Below are positions 1 through 6,064 of a stretch of DNA of 8,158 nucleotides, piece by piece. This stretch comes from JAWXVD01 sp044425705 (GTDB lineage: Bacteria; Bacillota; Clostridia; Lachnospirales; Lachnospiraceae), in contig JAWXVD010000148.1 of assembly GCA_044425705.1 (NCBI GenBank), forward strand, positions 1-8,158. Direction: 5' to 3'. The notes under the pieces were generated by a model. The model saw nothing but the letters and a program-made list of their open reading frames with translations. It was not told the DNA's origin and did no database searches. Each line of letters opens with the position of its first letter. Positions within the stretch are counted from its first letter, which is position 1. The translations under genes were made by a program, and so were the position numbers.

Positions 1-44
1 CAATCTTGCAGGAGAGGTCTCTAAAACCTTTTTTCTTTCTTTAG

Positions 45-59
45 TATAATGTCATTATA
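45..59. promoter_or_regulatory. Perfect 15-bp palindrome, candidate operator
   Basis: TATAATG, one central base, CATTATA: a perfect 7-1-7 inverted repeat. It covers the -10 hexamer (54-59) and the expected start site of the leftward promoter at 54-82, which is where a repressor would block initiation. Fur-family regulators in Firmicutes use 7-1-7 sites, but the half-site here does not match the classical Fur, PerR or Zur halves, so no regulator is named. Part of the symmetry comes from the TATAAT -10 itself, so chance in AT-rich DNA is possible. Confidence 0.45.
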
Positions 60-82
60 TCGAACAATCTGAAGACATTCAA
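54..82 (-). promoter_or_regulatory. Sigma-A type promoter firing leftward out of the window
   Basis: On the minus strand, a TTGAAT -35 (77-82), a 17-bp spacer (60-76) and a consensus TATAAT -10 (54-59). The start site would be near position 47. The gene it serves lies left of position 1 and is not visible. The promoter sits just past the broken 3' end of the yigZ fragment, so the ORF that continues to a stop at 21 is probably fortuitous read-through of an intergenic region. Hexamers and spacing are identical to those of the promoter at 7725-7753. Confidence 0.6.
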
Positions 83-119
83 GTGTAGCAGGTTCTTGCC
101 ATTTTGGCTTGTCTATAAC

Positions 120-296
120 ATATTCGCTCTCTTCTTGTCCTAATCCTCGTTGTCCTAATTCATATAATACTTTACCAATTGTATTATAATCCGTATAAAT
201 CTTCACCCGTTTCCCAAGGCTCATAATAGCTGTCTTGCACTGAGCTAGTCCTGCCTTAGTAGCATCGGTATAGGCACGAACAAGGCCGCCTGTTCC
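120..296 (-). pseudogene. yigZ: Truncated yigZ (IMPACT family) fragment
   Basis: The 59 residues encoded here align without gaps to residues 111-169 of the intact YigZ at 3458-4105, with 46 identities by my count. They run from the GxGGLxRAYTDATKAG block to QRGLGQExSEY. The N-terminal half, with the SNDDGEPSSTAGKP and RYFG motifs, is missing: upstream sequence stays open in frame only to about 358 and is unrelated to YigZ. After SEY the similarity also stops, and the frame runs on through unrelated sequence to a TAG at 21-23. A TTG at 306-308 could act as a start but makes no sensible YigZ. This is a relic broken at both ends, probably left by integration or recombination. The region is about 43% GC by hand count, higher than the glycosylase/radical SAM genes beside it. 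It is diverged from the intact copy, so it is not a recent duplicate. Confidence 0.8.
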
Positions 297-349
297 AGCG
301 TGTGTCAAGTAAGGACTAAAAATTTCAACATCATTTAAATACTTATTTT

Positions 350-898
350 TTAAAGCAATTCATTCACAATACTTTTAATTGAGTTCACATACTCATCTAT
401 ATATTTTCGTTTGTAGACTTGTATATAGGACGGATGATGTACTGGCACAAAATAAATATCATTGTATTTTATATATTGGTACTCAAAATTGCTCCACTTT
501 TCAAACTTTAACTTATAATATCTTCCTACTGAAGTATAGACTTTTTCTCCAAGTAAAAATACTATCTTAGGTGAAAGTTGATTTATCTCCGTCGACAAAT
601 GATCTACACAACTATTTATCTCAAGTCTATTAGGATATCGTAACTTTTGCTTTTCATCTAACGGAACGCATTTAACCAAGTTAGTTTTGTAAGTTTTAAT
701 GTCTATACAAGCTTCCTCTATCATACATATTAATTTTCCTGTATTCGTTTTATCCGACAATGGAATCTCTGCTTCCGATTGTTTGATTTTTGCTGAAAGA
801 CCTACCCAAAAAATTTCACATTCCTTTTTTTCATCTAATAATGGTTTTTGATTACAATTCAAATAGCATTTTTGACAACATTTTATTTGTTCAAACAT
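350..898 (-). CDS. Family-4-like uracil-DNA glycosylase superfamily protein
   Basis: A 182-residue protein with the uracil-DNA glycosylase fold of the iron-sulfur (family 4/5/UDGX) branch. Seen: an N-terminal CxxC (C8, C11), TNLVKC (C77) and a later Cys (C97) in the order of the four 4Fe-4S ligands; strand EIFWVG (28-33) leading to motif A; KIVFLLGEKVY (111-121); and VPVHHPSY (151-158), matching the conserved HPSY motif. Odd: the usual GExPGxxED catalytic/water-activating loop is replaced by GLSAKIKQSEAEIPLS (33-48) before TNTGKLI, so normal uracil excision is doubtful. The family removes uracil or other altered bases from DNA, and one member (UDGX) crosslinks to the site. The gene starts 3 bp after the radical SAM stop, with an AGGGGAG ribosome site (907-913) inside that gene's last codons. 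It is probably co-translated and acts with its two upstream partners. Fold assignment is strong; substrate unknown. Confidence 0.8.
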   Translation of the reverse strand: MFEQIKCCQKCYLNCNQKPLLDEKKECEIFWVGLSAKIKQSEAEIPLSDKTNTGKLICMIEEACIDIKTYKTNLVKCVPLDEKQKLRYPNRLEINSCVDHLSTEINQLSPKIVFLLGEKVYTSVGRYYKLKFEKWSNFEYQYIKYNDIYFVPVHHPSYIQVYKRKYIDEYVNSIKSIVNELL

Positions 899-901
899 AG
901 T

Positions 902-2230
902 TTATTCTCCCCTAAGCATTTGAGTATTTACAATATACTCATTTAGTATTTCATCCGTTTCTTCACTAAAATTACCAAAGTCAAAATTAAATTGATTTCT
1001 TCCTTCAAATTGGTTTATATTCATGCTAATATTGCAAGAACCAATAGTTATTCCAGTTTCCACTAACTCATTATATATTTGAGTTCCATGGTATGGTCTA
1101 AATTGAAACACACTAGTTCTAAAGTTTCCCGAGGTAGATTTAGATATTTCGTTGATTGTATATGCAAGCCTATAAGTCTTCTCAAAATCTTCGACTGTTT
1201 CGTTTGGAAAGCCATAAATAAAATACCCCTTCAAATCAATACCTTGCTCTAAAATTGCTTTTGAAACTTTCAAAACATTCTCAACCGAACCTAATTTATT
1301 TATTTTTCGTCTGATTTTTTCTGACCCCGATTCTATTCCCATAAACAACTCTTCACAACCAGATAATTTTAATTCTTCTATTTGTTCAGTATTCTTTAAT
1401 AAAGATAATACATGAACCATTCCTCTCCATTTTAGTTCCGGAAACATATTAAATATTTTAATCGCAGAGTCTATACTATTTGCATTTCTTAAAAACAAAT
1501 CATCCAAAATACGAATAGATTGTACTTCGGGATACATTTCTAATATATATCTGATTTCATCTCTAATTGCATAGTCTTTATTTATGCGAATATTAACATC
1601 CCTATTAAGATCTAATGCTCCCCCACAAAATGTACAATTATAACTACATCCCCTCGAGGTAATAAGGCTAATTTCATTCTGATTATAATGATTACGCATT
1701 AATTCATTTTTTAAAAATTTTCGATTTAAATTAATTTCATCAAGATTCGTTGGAAAATATTCAGAATAACGGTTAACTCTGTATACCTTTTTATTCTTTA
1801 TAATGACTTCTGGTATTTGCTTACATTTATTAGTAAGAATAGCTGGAATAATAAACTCCCCTTCTCCAATTATAATATTTAAATTGTTAATACAATTCCA
1901 TTCTAAAATATAATCATAAATGCTTTTTACTGATTGCCCTCCAATATAGCACTCACACCGAACTGTTATGTGCTCAACAATATATTTCACAATATCATAA
2001 TTTTGAGTAAAAATATTAATTCCCAAGAAATCAGGCTGCCTTTCGTCAATATATGCAATAATTTCCTTTACTGGTATATTCTCATTTACACAATCTAATA
2101 AATCCACACTAATATTTTCTTGTTCTATATATGTCGCTATATATCCTAAACCTAAAGGTGATAAATATTCTTCATCTACTAGCATTCGTTCCCAGTATAT
2201 TGGTGCATTTATTAATAAAAATGTTTTCAT
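902..2230 (-). CDS. B12-binding-domain radical SAM enzyme
   Basis: A 442-residue class B type radical SAM protein. Residues 1-150 look like a Rossmann-type cobalamin-binding domain: SPLGLGYIATYIEQ (24-37), DLLD, PDFLGINIFTQ (66-76) and IGEGE. As in most of this class, no DxHxxG motif is seen. The radical SAM core follows, with the cluster motif RGCSYNCTFCGG (C195, C199, C202), RILDDLFLRN (240-249), GIESGSEKIR (298-307) and the FIYGFPNETVEDF segment (337-349) typical of B12-radical SAM enzymes. Relatives methylate or rearrange unactivated carbons on diverse substrates, so the reaction cannot be read from sequence. It starts 5 bp after the kinase stop, whose TAA overlaps its ribosome site (TAAGGAGT before ATG), and ends 3 bp before the glycosylase-like gene. 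The sequence is very AT-rich (one 60-bp sample, 1681-1740, is 15% GC), unlike the yigZ copies. Confidence 0.88.
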   Translation of the reverse strand: MKTFLLINAPIYWERMLVDEEYLSPLGLGYIATYIEQENISVDLLDCVNENIPVKEIIAYIDERQPDFLGINIFTQNYDIVKYIVEHITVRCECYIGGQSVKSIYDYILEWNCINNLNIIIGEGEFIIPAILTNKCKQIPEVIIKNKKVYRVNRYSEYFPTNLDEINLNRKFLKNELMRNHYNQNEISLITSRGCSYNCTFCGGALDLNRDVNIRINKDYAIRDEIRYILEMYPEVQSIRILDDLFLRNANSIDSAIKIFNMFPELKWRGMVHVLSLLKNTEQIEELKLSGCEELFMGIESGSEKIRRKINKLGSVENVLKVSKAILEQGIDLKGYFIYGFPNETVEDFEKTYRLAYTINEISKSTSGNFRTSVFQFRPYHGTQIYNELVETGITIGSCNISMNINQFEGRNQFNFDFGNFSEETDEILNEYIVNTQMLRGE

Positions 2231-2235
2231 ACTCC

Positions 2236-2859
2236 TTACACCTCTATCTTTTTTAGAAAATCACTAATACACATCGTTAGCTCCTGTGCGCTTTTCTTAA
2301 TTTCACACTCAGTTGAAAGCGTTCTACATTCAACCCCTATCTGCTTTAGCACCTCCACTCCTTGGTGCATATATTCTATTTCAATAGCTGATCGGTTATT
2401 TTTTTCAAATCTCGTAAGCGAAGAACGTTCGTTCAATCTTTTTTGTATTACATTTTCACATGCATTCAATGCAATCTGCAAATCTGGTTGTATAATTCCC
2501 TCATTTATCGCTAATATCAACTTCAACTCAACATTATCCATCCTTTGCAGTATTAAAGAAGACAATATATATCTATCTAATATAACTATATATCCTTGTT
2601 CTAACATGGGTAAAATTTCATTATGTATATGATAATATCTATCAGCAGCCACTAAACATGCAACAGATTCTCCTGTATTCTCTTCTGCAAACGATCTTAA
2701 AAATTCTCCCAAATCGCTTTTTGTAGGTTCTTTTGAAATATATACCCTATATCCCTTATTCTCCAATAAATTTTTGGCTTTATTAATCACTGTTGTTTTT
2801 CCAACACCATTAGGACCATCTACTGCAATGAGTTTTCCGCTATAATAATTTTTAATCAT
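2236..2859 (-). CDS. Thymidylate-kinase-like nucleoside monophosphate kinase
   Basis: A 207-residue P-loop kinase of the thymidylate kinase family, usual length. Seen in order: P-loop GPNGVGKTT (15-23), KEPT (43-46) at the EPG position, AADRYYH (71-77) for AADRAQH, LDRYILSS (94-101) for the DRYxDSS base/phosphate motif, QPDLQIAL (124-131) for PDLTxxL, and a LID region RLNERSSLTRFE (141-152). Departures from housekeeping Tmk: Leu replaces Asp in DRYxDSS, and the Asp after PDLTxxL is absent. These suggest an accessory paralogue, possibly with a changed substrate. The family transfers ATP phosphate to dTMP. It leads a tight three-gene unit, so its likely role is phosphorylating a nucleotide made or altered by the radical SAM partner (inference). 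Ribosome site GAGGTG lies 5 bases before the ATG. Confidence 0.87.
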   Translation of the reverse strand: MIKNYYSGKLIAVDGPNGVGKTTVINKAKNLLENKGYRVYISKEPTKSDLGEFLRSFAEENTGESVACLVAADRYYHIHNEILPMLEQGYIVILDRYILSSLILQRMDNVELKLILAINEGIIQPDLQIALNACENVIQKRLNERSSLTRFEKNNRSAIEIEYMHQGVEVLKQIGVECRTLSTECEIKKSAQELTMCISDFLKKIEV

Positions 2860-2983
2860 TTTTTCACCTCATTATTCCATTTCCCGCTAGCTAAATAGCT
2901 ATAATAACTTTAACTGCTCTTTTAATAGTTTCTTTCATGTAAATAGTTAATTTAGTTTTTTATAGGCATAGTTGACTATTACA
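2860..2983. other. 124-bp AT-rich gap upstream of the kinase gene
   Basis: No ORF or RNA gene is seen. It holds two copies of the self-complementary hexamer TAGCTA two bases apart (2888-2901) and a short inverted repeat ATAGT-TG-ACTAT (2968-2979), either of which could be a regulator site. No minus-strand promoter is convincing; the best is TTAACT, 17 bp, TATTAA. The inverted repeat is not followed by a T run on the minus strand, so it is not an intrinsic terminator. The kinase operon may have a weak promoter here or depend on read-through. Confidence 0.4.
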
Positions 2984-3454
2984 TTATTTTTCTACTGGTT
3001 TAACCAAAGTCACTATAAATATGAGTATCATTATCAATCCACTATAGAAGATTTTCCATTTAGGCTCTGATATCCATGTTAATACCCATGTTAGAACACA
3101 TACCAATGGACTAATATAACCTATATTTTCTGCAATTTTTACTATTCTACTATGCTCTGTTTCCTTTTCAAAGAATTTTTTACTCTCTATATTTTTCTTA
3201 GCTTTTTTTGTCTTAAAATTTGTAAAAAGAAACATCATCAAAATAAAACTCCCTTCCAACAGGATTCTTATAACATCAAAACTTGATGGTAAGGAGAAAA
3301 GATCCCATATTTCTCCTATCATCACTAAGGCTATTGTTGTAACAAAAGAAGCTACTGTATAAATACCTGAATATTCTGAATTTTTATATGCATTCATCAT
3401 TTTCAGAAAATATCTTTCCTTATTTTGTTTTATTCTTTTTGAATTTCTATTCAT
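2984..3454 (-). CDS. Small four-helix integral membrane protein, unknown
   Basis: A 156-residue protein I do not recognise. A basic N-terminus (NRNSKRIKQNKER, 2-14) precedes four likely membrane helices at about 30-50, 61-80, 110-128 and 132-152. They form two hairpins separated by a very charged stretch (81-108, rich in Lys and Glu). By the positive-inside rule the N-terminus and this central linker probably face the cytoplasm. No signal peptide or catalytic motif is seen. It begins 3 bp after the yigZ stop (ATG at 3452-3454), so it is almost certainly co-transcribed with yigZ. It lies upstream of the kinase/radical SAM/glycosylase unit but separated from it by 124 bp. It could be a membrane accessory of either neighbour, or cargo. 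Confidence 0.75.
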   Translation of the reverse strand: MNRNSKRIKQNKERYFLKMMNAYKNSEYSGIYTVASFVTTIALVMIGEIWDLFSLPSSFDVIRILLEGSFILMMFLFTNFKTKKAKKNIESKKFFEKETEHSRIVKIAENIGYISPLVCVLTWVLTWISEPKWKIFYSGLIMILIFIVTLVKPVEK

Positions 3455-3457
3455 TAC

Positions 3458-4105
3458 CTACAGCCCTTCCCTTTTCTCGAAATATACTTCATCCACTACT
3501 TCAACTTGACTCTTCCCTGCACTAAGTTCGATAATTTTATCTTTTAATTCATCTACTTCATTTACAGGAATAATTATCGTCAGTATAATTACATCCGTAT
3601 ATTCGCTATGTTCTTGTCCCAAACCTCGTTGTTCTAGCTCACGCAGTATTTTCCCAATAGTATTATAATCAGTTTTTATTGTCACTCGTTTTCCTAGACT
3701 CATAGTTACAATTTGGCACTTAGCAAGTCCTGCCTTTGTTGCATCCGTATATGCTCTACACAATCCTCCTTGACCCAATTTTATTTTCCCAAAATACCTT
3801 GTCACTACTGCTGCAATGTTAACAATTCCGCTACCTAATAGCACATCTAACATCGGTTTTCCTGCCGTACTACTTGGTTCACCGTCATCATTAGACCGCA
3901 TAAGCTCTTTGTTTTTTCCAATCACGAAAGCACTACAATTATGTGTTGCATCGTAGTGCTTCTTTTTAATACTATTTATAAATTCTACAGCCTCTTGTTC
4001 TGTCTCAACCTTTTTTATATACGCAATAAATCTCGATTTCTTTTCAATAATTTCATCTGAATATACATCTTCTTTATCACCATATATTATTTTATAATCA
4101 CTCAT
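3458..4105 (-). CDS. yigZ: YigZ / IMPACT family protein, intact
   Basis: Full-length 215-residue member of the YigZ (UPF0029/IMPACT) family. Seen: EKKSRFIAYI (21-30), HNCSAFVIG (55-63), the hallmark SNDDGEPSSTAGKPML (71-86), VVTRYFGKIKLGQGGLCRAY (100-119), then a C-terminal ferredoxin-like domain (about 140-210). The usual RYFGGxKLG glycine is Lys here. Eukaryotic IMPACT opposes Gcn2 signalling; the bacterial protein's role is unsettled, with links to translation and RNA or ribosome binding. The ATG at 4103-4105 has an AAAAGG site 7 bases upstream. It lies 32 bp after the 272-residue gene and 3 bp before the membrane protein. YigZ is normally chromosomal, so finding it between two accessory modules, with a diverged fragment at 120-296 in the same orientation, suggests the locus is an integration or recombination site. 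Confidence 0.93.
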   Translation of the reverse strand: MSDYKIIYGDKEDVYSDEIIEKKSRFIAYIKKVETEQEAVEFINSIKKKHYDATHNCSAFVIGKNKELMRSNDDGEPSSTAGKPMLDVLLGSGIVNIAAVVTRYFGKIKLGQGGLCRAYTDATKAGLAKCQIVTMSLGKRVTIKTDYNTIGKILRELEQRGLGQEHSEYTDVIILTIIIPVNEVDELKDKIIELSAGKSQVEVVDEVYFEKREGL

Positions 4106-4137
4106 TATACATACCTTTTCGCTTATATATGTACTCT

Positions 4138-4956
4138 CTATAGGTGTGTCCCTATATGTACAACAATCGACTTTCCCTCTTTTACTTCTTCATCTCCTGG
4201 ATGAAAATAAATTCTATCTTGCTTCTCTCGATTTCTATTATATGTATCGAATTTTGTATGTAATTCACAACACAATTCTTTTTCTTCACCATTTAACTTC
4301 ATGTAAGTTCTATATAAAGCACCTACATGCTCTCTACCAGCTTGTGGTGAACAATCTACATGACTAAATTCTCTAAATGAACTACTTAATTCCTGATTGC
4401 TTTTACCATTAGCACTAAGTTCTAAAAAGAATTGATTATATTGGTCTATAGCTGCTAGGTGATGTACAATTTCACCTCTAATATCTTCAAACCTGTTATT
4501 TAAAGAGTTTACACTCGTCCTTACTGTCTCATCAAAATAAATTCTAGAAAAACACTCAGATAAGTCATTTACAAAATCATTCTTAATTTCGCCTGCCAAA
4601 ATACTTTGTTTAAATCTATAATAATCAGGAATTAAATAAAATTTATTACCTACACTATTCTTTGCAATGGTAAATTTCGTTTGTTCAGGAATATTATGCG
4701 TATGATCTACTGAAATACTTTTGTTTATCTTGATAGACAACTCTCTTTTCAAATCTGTTAAGCTATCTCCCTTGCCTGAATATATCCATTCCACAAACTC
4801 TTCCACTTCCCATAGGCTTTGTTCTGTATAGATTTTAGCATTATATTTTTCTATTTCTTCAATCAATTGTATTATCTTATCCAACTTATCTTCTATATTA
4901 GAACTCGGCAAAACAATTTCTATAAGTTCCTGATTTATTATCCCATTTGTCTCCAT
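4138..4956 (-). CDS. Unrecognised 272-aa protein, candidate effector of the ATPase/DUF262 system
   Basis: I do not recognise this family with confidence. Residues 20-75 are probably helical. The middle (105-180) has FYLIPDYYRFKQ, FVNDLSECFSRIYFD and a helix with EIVHHLAAIDQYN (162-174). Around 195-215 is FSHVDCSPQAGREHVG. The C-terminal 45 residues, ELHTKFDTYN then DRIYFHPG then GKSIVVHIGTHL, have the strand-strand-GxHL ending I associate with RelE-like toxin folds (a loose resemblance only). No membrane segment or signal peptide is seen. The ATG is 1 bp after the ATPase stop, with AGAGGG 10 bases upstream inside that gene, so expression is coupled. The partner of such an ATPase is often the nuclease or toxin of a defence system; the conserved His/Asp/Cys/Arg cluster at 199-209 and the final His residues would be the first candidates for activity (inference). 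Confidence 0.7.
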   Translation of the reverse strand: METNGIINQELIEIVLPSSNIEDKLDKIIQLIEEIEKYNAKIYTEQSLWEVEEFVEWIYSGKGDSLTDLKRELSIKINKSISVDHTHNIPEQTKFTIAKNSVGNKFYLIPDYYRFKQSILAGEIKNDFVNDLSECFSRIYFDETVRTSVNSLNNRFEDIRGEIVHHLAAIDQYNQFFLELSANGKSNQELSSSFREFSHVDCSPQAGREHVGALYRTYMKLNGEEKELCCELHTKFDTYNRNREKQDRIYFHPGDEEVKEGKSIVVHIGTHL

Positions 4957-4957
4957 A

Positions 4958-6064
4958 CTATTTTTTCCCTCTAAGAATTCTAAGTTCCCTTAAATCATCT
5001 TCTTCTTGATCCAAGAAACCCTTTGGCCATTCGAGTATATCCATATTTTCATTGAAATTAATTCTTTTTACTCTGTGCTCCTCATTCTCTATTGCAAAAT
5101 AATTAATTGCAATATTATCGGGTGATATCTTATTATTTAATGCATATATTCTAATGCCATTTATAATGTGTTCACTATGTGTTTCAATCACAATTTGCAT
5201 ACCTGCATTAGACATACAAGCTAAAAACTGTCCCATTTTTGACTGTCCTTTTGGATGCAAATGCGCTTCTGGATTTTCTATAATTACTAACGCATTTGTT
5301 TCCGCAGCTAAACATGTTGCAACAATAGGTAAGACATACGAGATACCGAAACCATAATTAAAGGGTGAATTAAAAGCCGTATCAAAAACCTGTTGTTTAA
5401 TTTTCATTTGTGACAGACGCATATCCATGTTAGAAATAAAATTCACTTCTACACCATCAACTAGATATTGCAACCAATACTCTAATTGCTTTTCAAAAGT
5501 TATTGTCTGCTTTTCATCAGAGGGAAATTTACGTTTTTCATCAATATTACTTGTCATTTTTTTATTTACAAAATCAAATGTATATTCTCCATTGTATCCG
5601 CAGTGATCAATAATTTTACTAGGCATAGTTTGGTAATTTCTAGGTCCTAATCTTTCTGCATTCAAATAATACAACTTATTCTTACATAAGGATTTCCCTA
5701 AAACTTCACCTTTTTCAATATTTACATCAACTCGAAATAACAATTCATTATTAGATTCACAATACTGAAATGTCACTTCCTCACAAGATAGAACTACTGA
5801 ATCCTTTCCATTTGCAGAAATCACTTGATGTACATCACCAAGTTGTAATCCATATTTATCATTAAGACCAATATAAACAGTACTATTTCCATAATTACCT
5901 GTCGATACTATTTCATCATATGTGGATTTGAATAACAGCAATGTTTGTATCAATGATGATTTACCAACCGAGTTAATTCCTAAACATGCTGTAAGATTTG
6001 CCATTTCTATTTTAGTTTTATTACTAAAGCATTTGTAATTTTCAATTGTTATATTTTTTATCAT
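4958..6064 (-). CDS. AAA/ABC-type ATPase, DUF3696-like (COG4637-like)
   Basis: A 368-residue SMC/RecF-like ATPase without a long coiled coil. Seen: N-terminal strand IKNITIENYKCF (2-13), Walker A GINSVGKSSL (29-38) followed by IQTLLLFK, a signature-like NYGFGISYVLPIV (236-248), Walker B ALVIIENPEAHLHP (258-271), and a switch motif IETHSEHIINGIR (293-305). The tail WPKGFLDQEEDDL (346-358) matches the WPxGFFDQ ending I associate with DUF3696. Related stand-alone ATPases accompany nucleases or other effectors in defence loci, where ATP-driven dimerisation gates the effector. The start is fixed by GGAGGG at 6070-6075, 5 bases from the ATG. The first 23 bp overlap the DUF262 gene, and the stop is 1 bp from the 272-aa gene, so the three are translationally linked. 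Confidence 0.9.
   Translation of the reverse strand: MIKNITIENYKCFSNKTKIEMANLTACLGINSVGKSSLIQTLLLFKSTYDEIVSTGNYGNSTVYIGLNDKYGLQLGDVHQVISANGKDSVVLSCEEVTFQYCESNNELLFRVDVNIEKGEVLGKSLCKNKLYYLNAERLGPRNYQTMPSKIIDHCGYNGEYTFDFVNKKMTSNIDEKRKFPSDEKQTITFEKQLEYWLQYLVDGVEVNFISNMDMRLSQMKIKQQVFDTAFNSPFNYGFGISYVLPIVATCLAAETNALVIIENPEAHLHPKGQSKMGQFLACMSNAGMQIVIETHSEHIINGIRIYALNNKISPDNIAINYFAIENEEHRVKRINFNENMDILEWPKGFLDQEEDDLRELRILRGKK

Noticed and set aside
15..35. Possible plus-strand terminator (AGGT...ACCT followed by T-rich run)
   Set aside because: The stem has only 4 Watson-Crick pairs, and no rightward gene ends nearby.
21..119. C-terminal extension of the yigZ fragment to the TAG at 21-23
   Set aside because: The codons after SEY have no similarity to YigZ and overlap a strong promoter and a palindrome, so this is intergenic DNA read through by chance rather than protein sequence.
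379..570. Plus-strand open frame of 63 codons
   Set aside because: It is antisense to the glycosylase-like gene, with no ribosome site or recognisable motif. The other plus-strand frames (4146-4367, 5154-5357, 6517-6891, 7180-7383) are likewise shadows of minus-strand genes.
350..898. UDGX-type covalent uracil-binding protein
   Set aside because: I do not see the KRRIH loop that defines UDGX after motif A; the loop here is a different sequence.
902..2230. Prokaryotic viperin
   Set aside because: The radical SAM enzyme has an N-terminal cobalamin-binding-type domain and class B features. Viperins are shorter and lack it, so only the kinase pairing is analogous.
2968..2979. ATAGT-TG-ACTAT inverted repeat as a terminator of the membrane protein gene
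   Set aside because: The stem is 5 bp of mostly A-T with a 2-base loop, and no T run follows on the minus strand.
120..4105. Recent tandem duplication of yigZ
   Set aside because: The overlapping parts differ at 13 of 59 residues and at many third codon positions, too much for a recent duplication in place.
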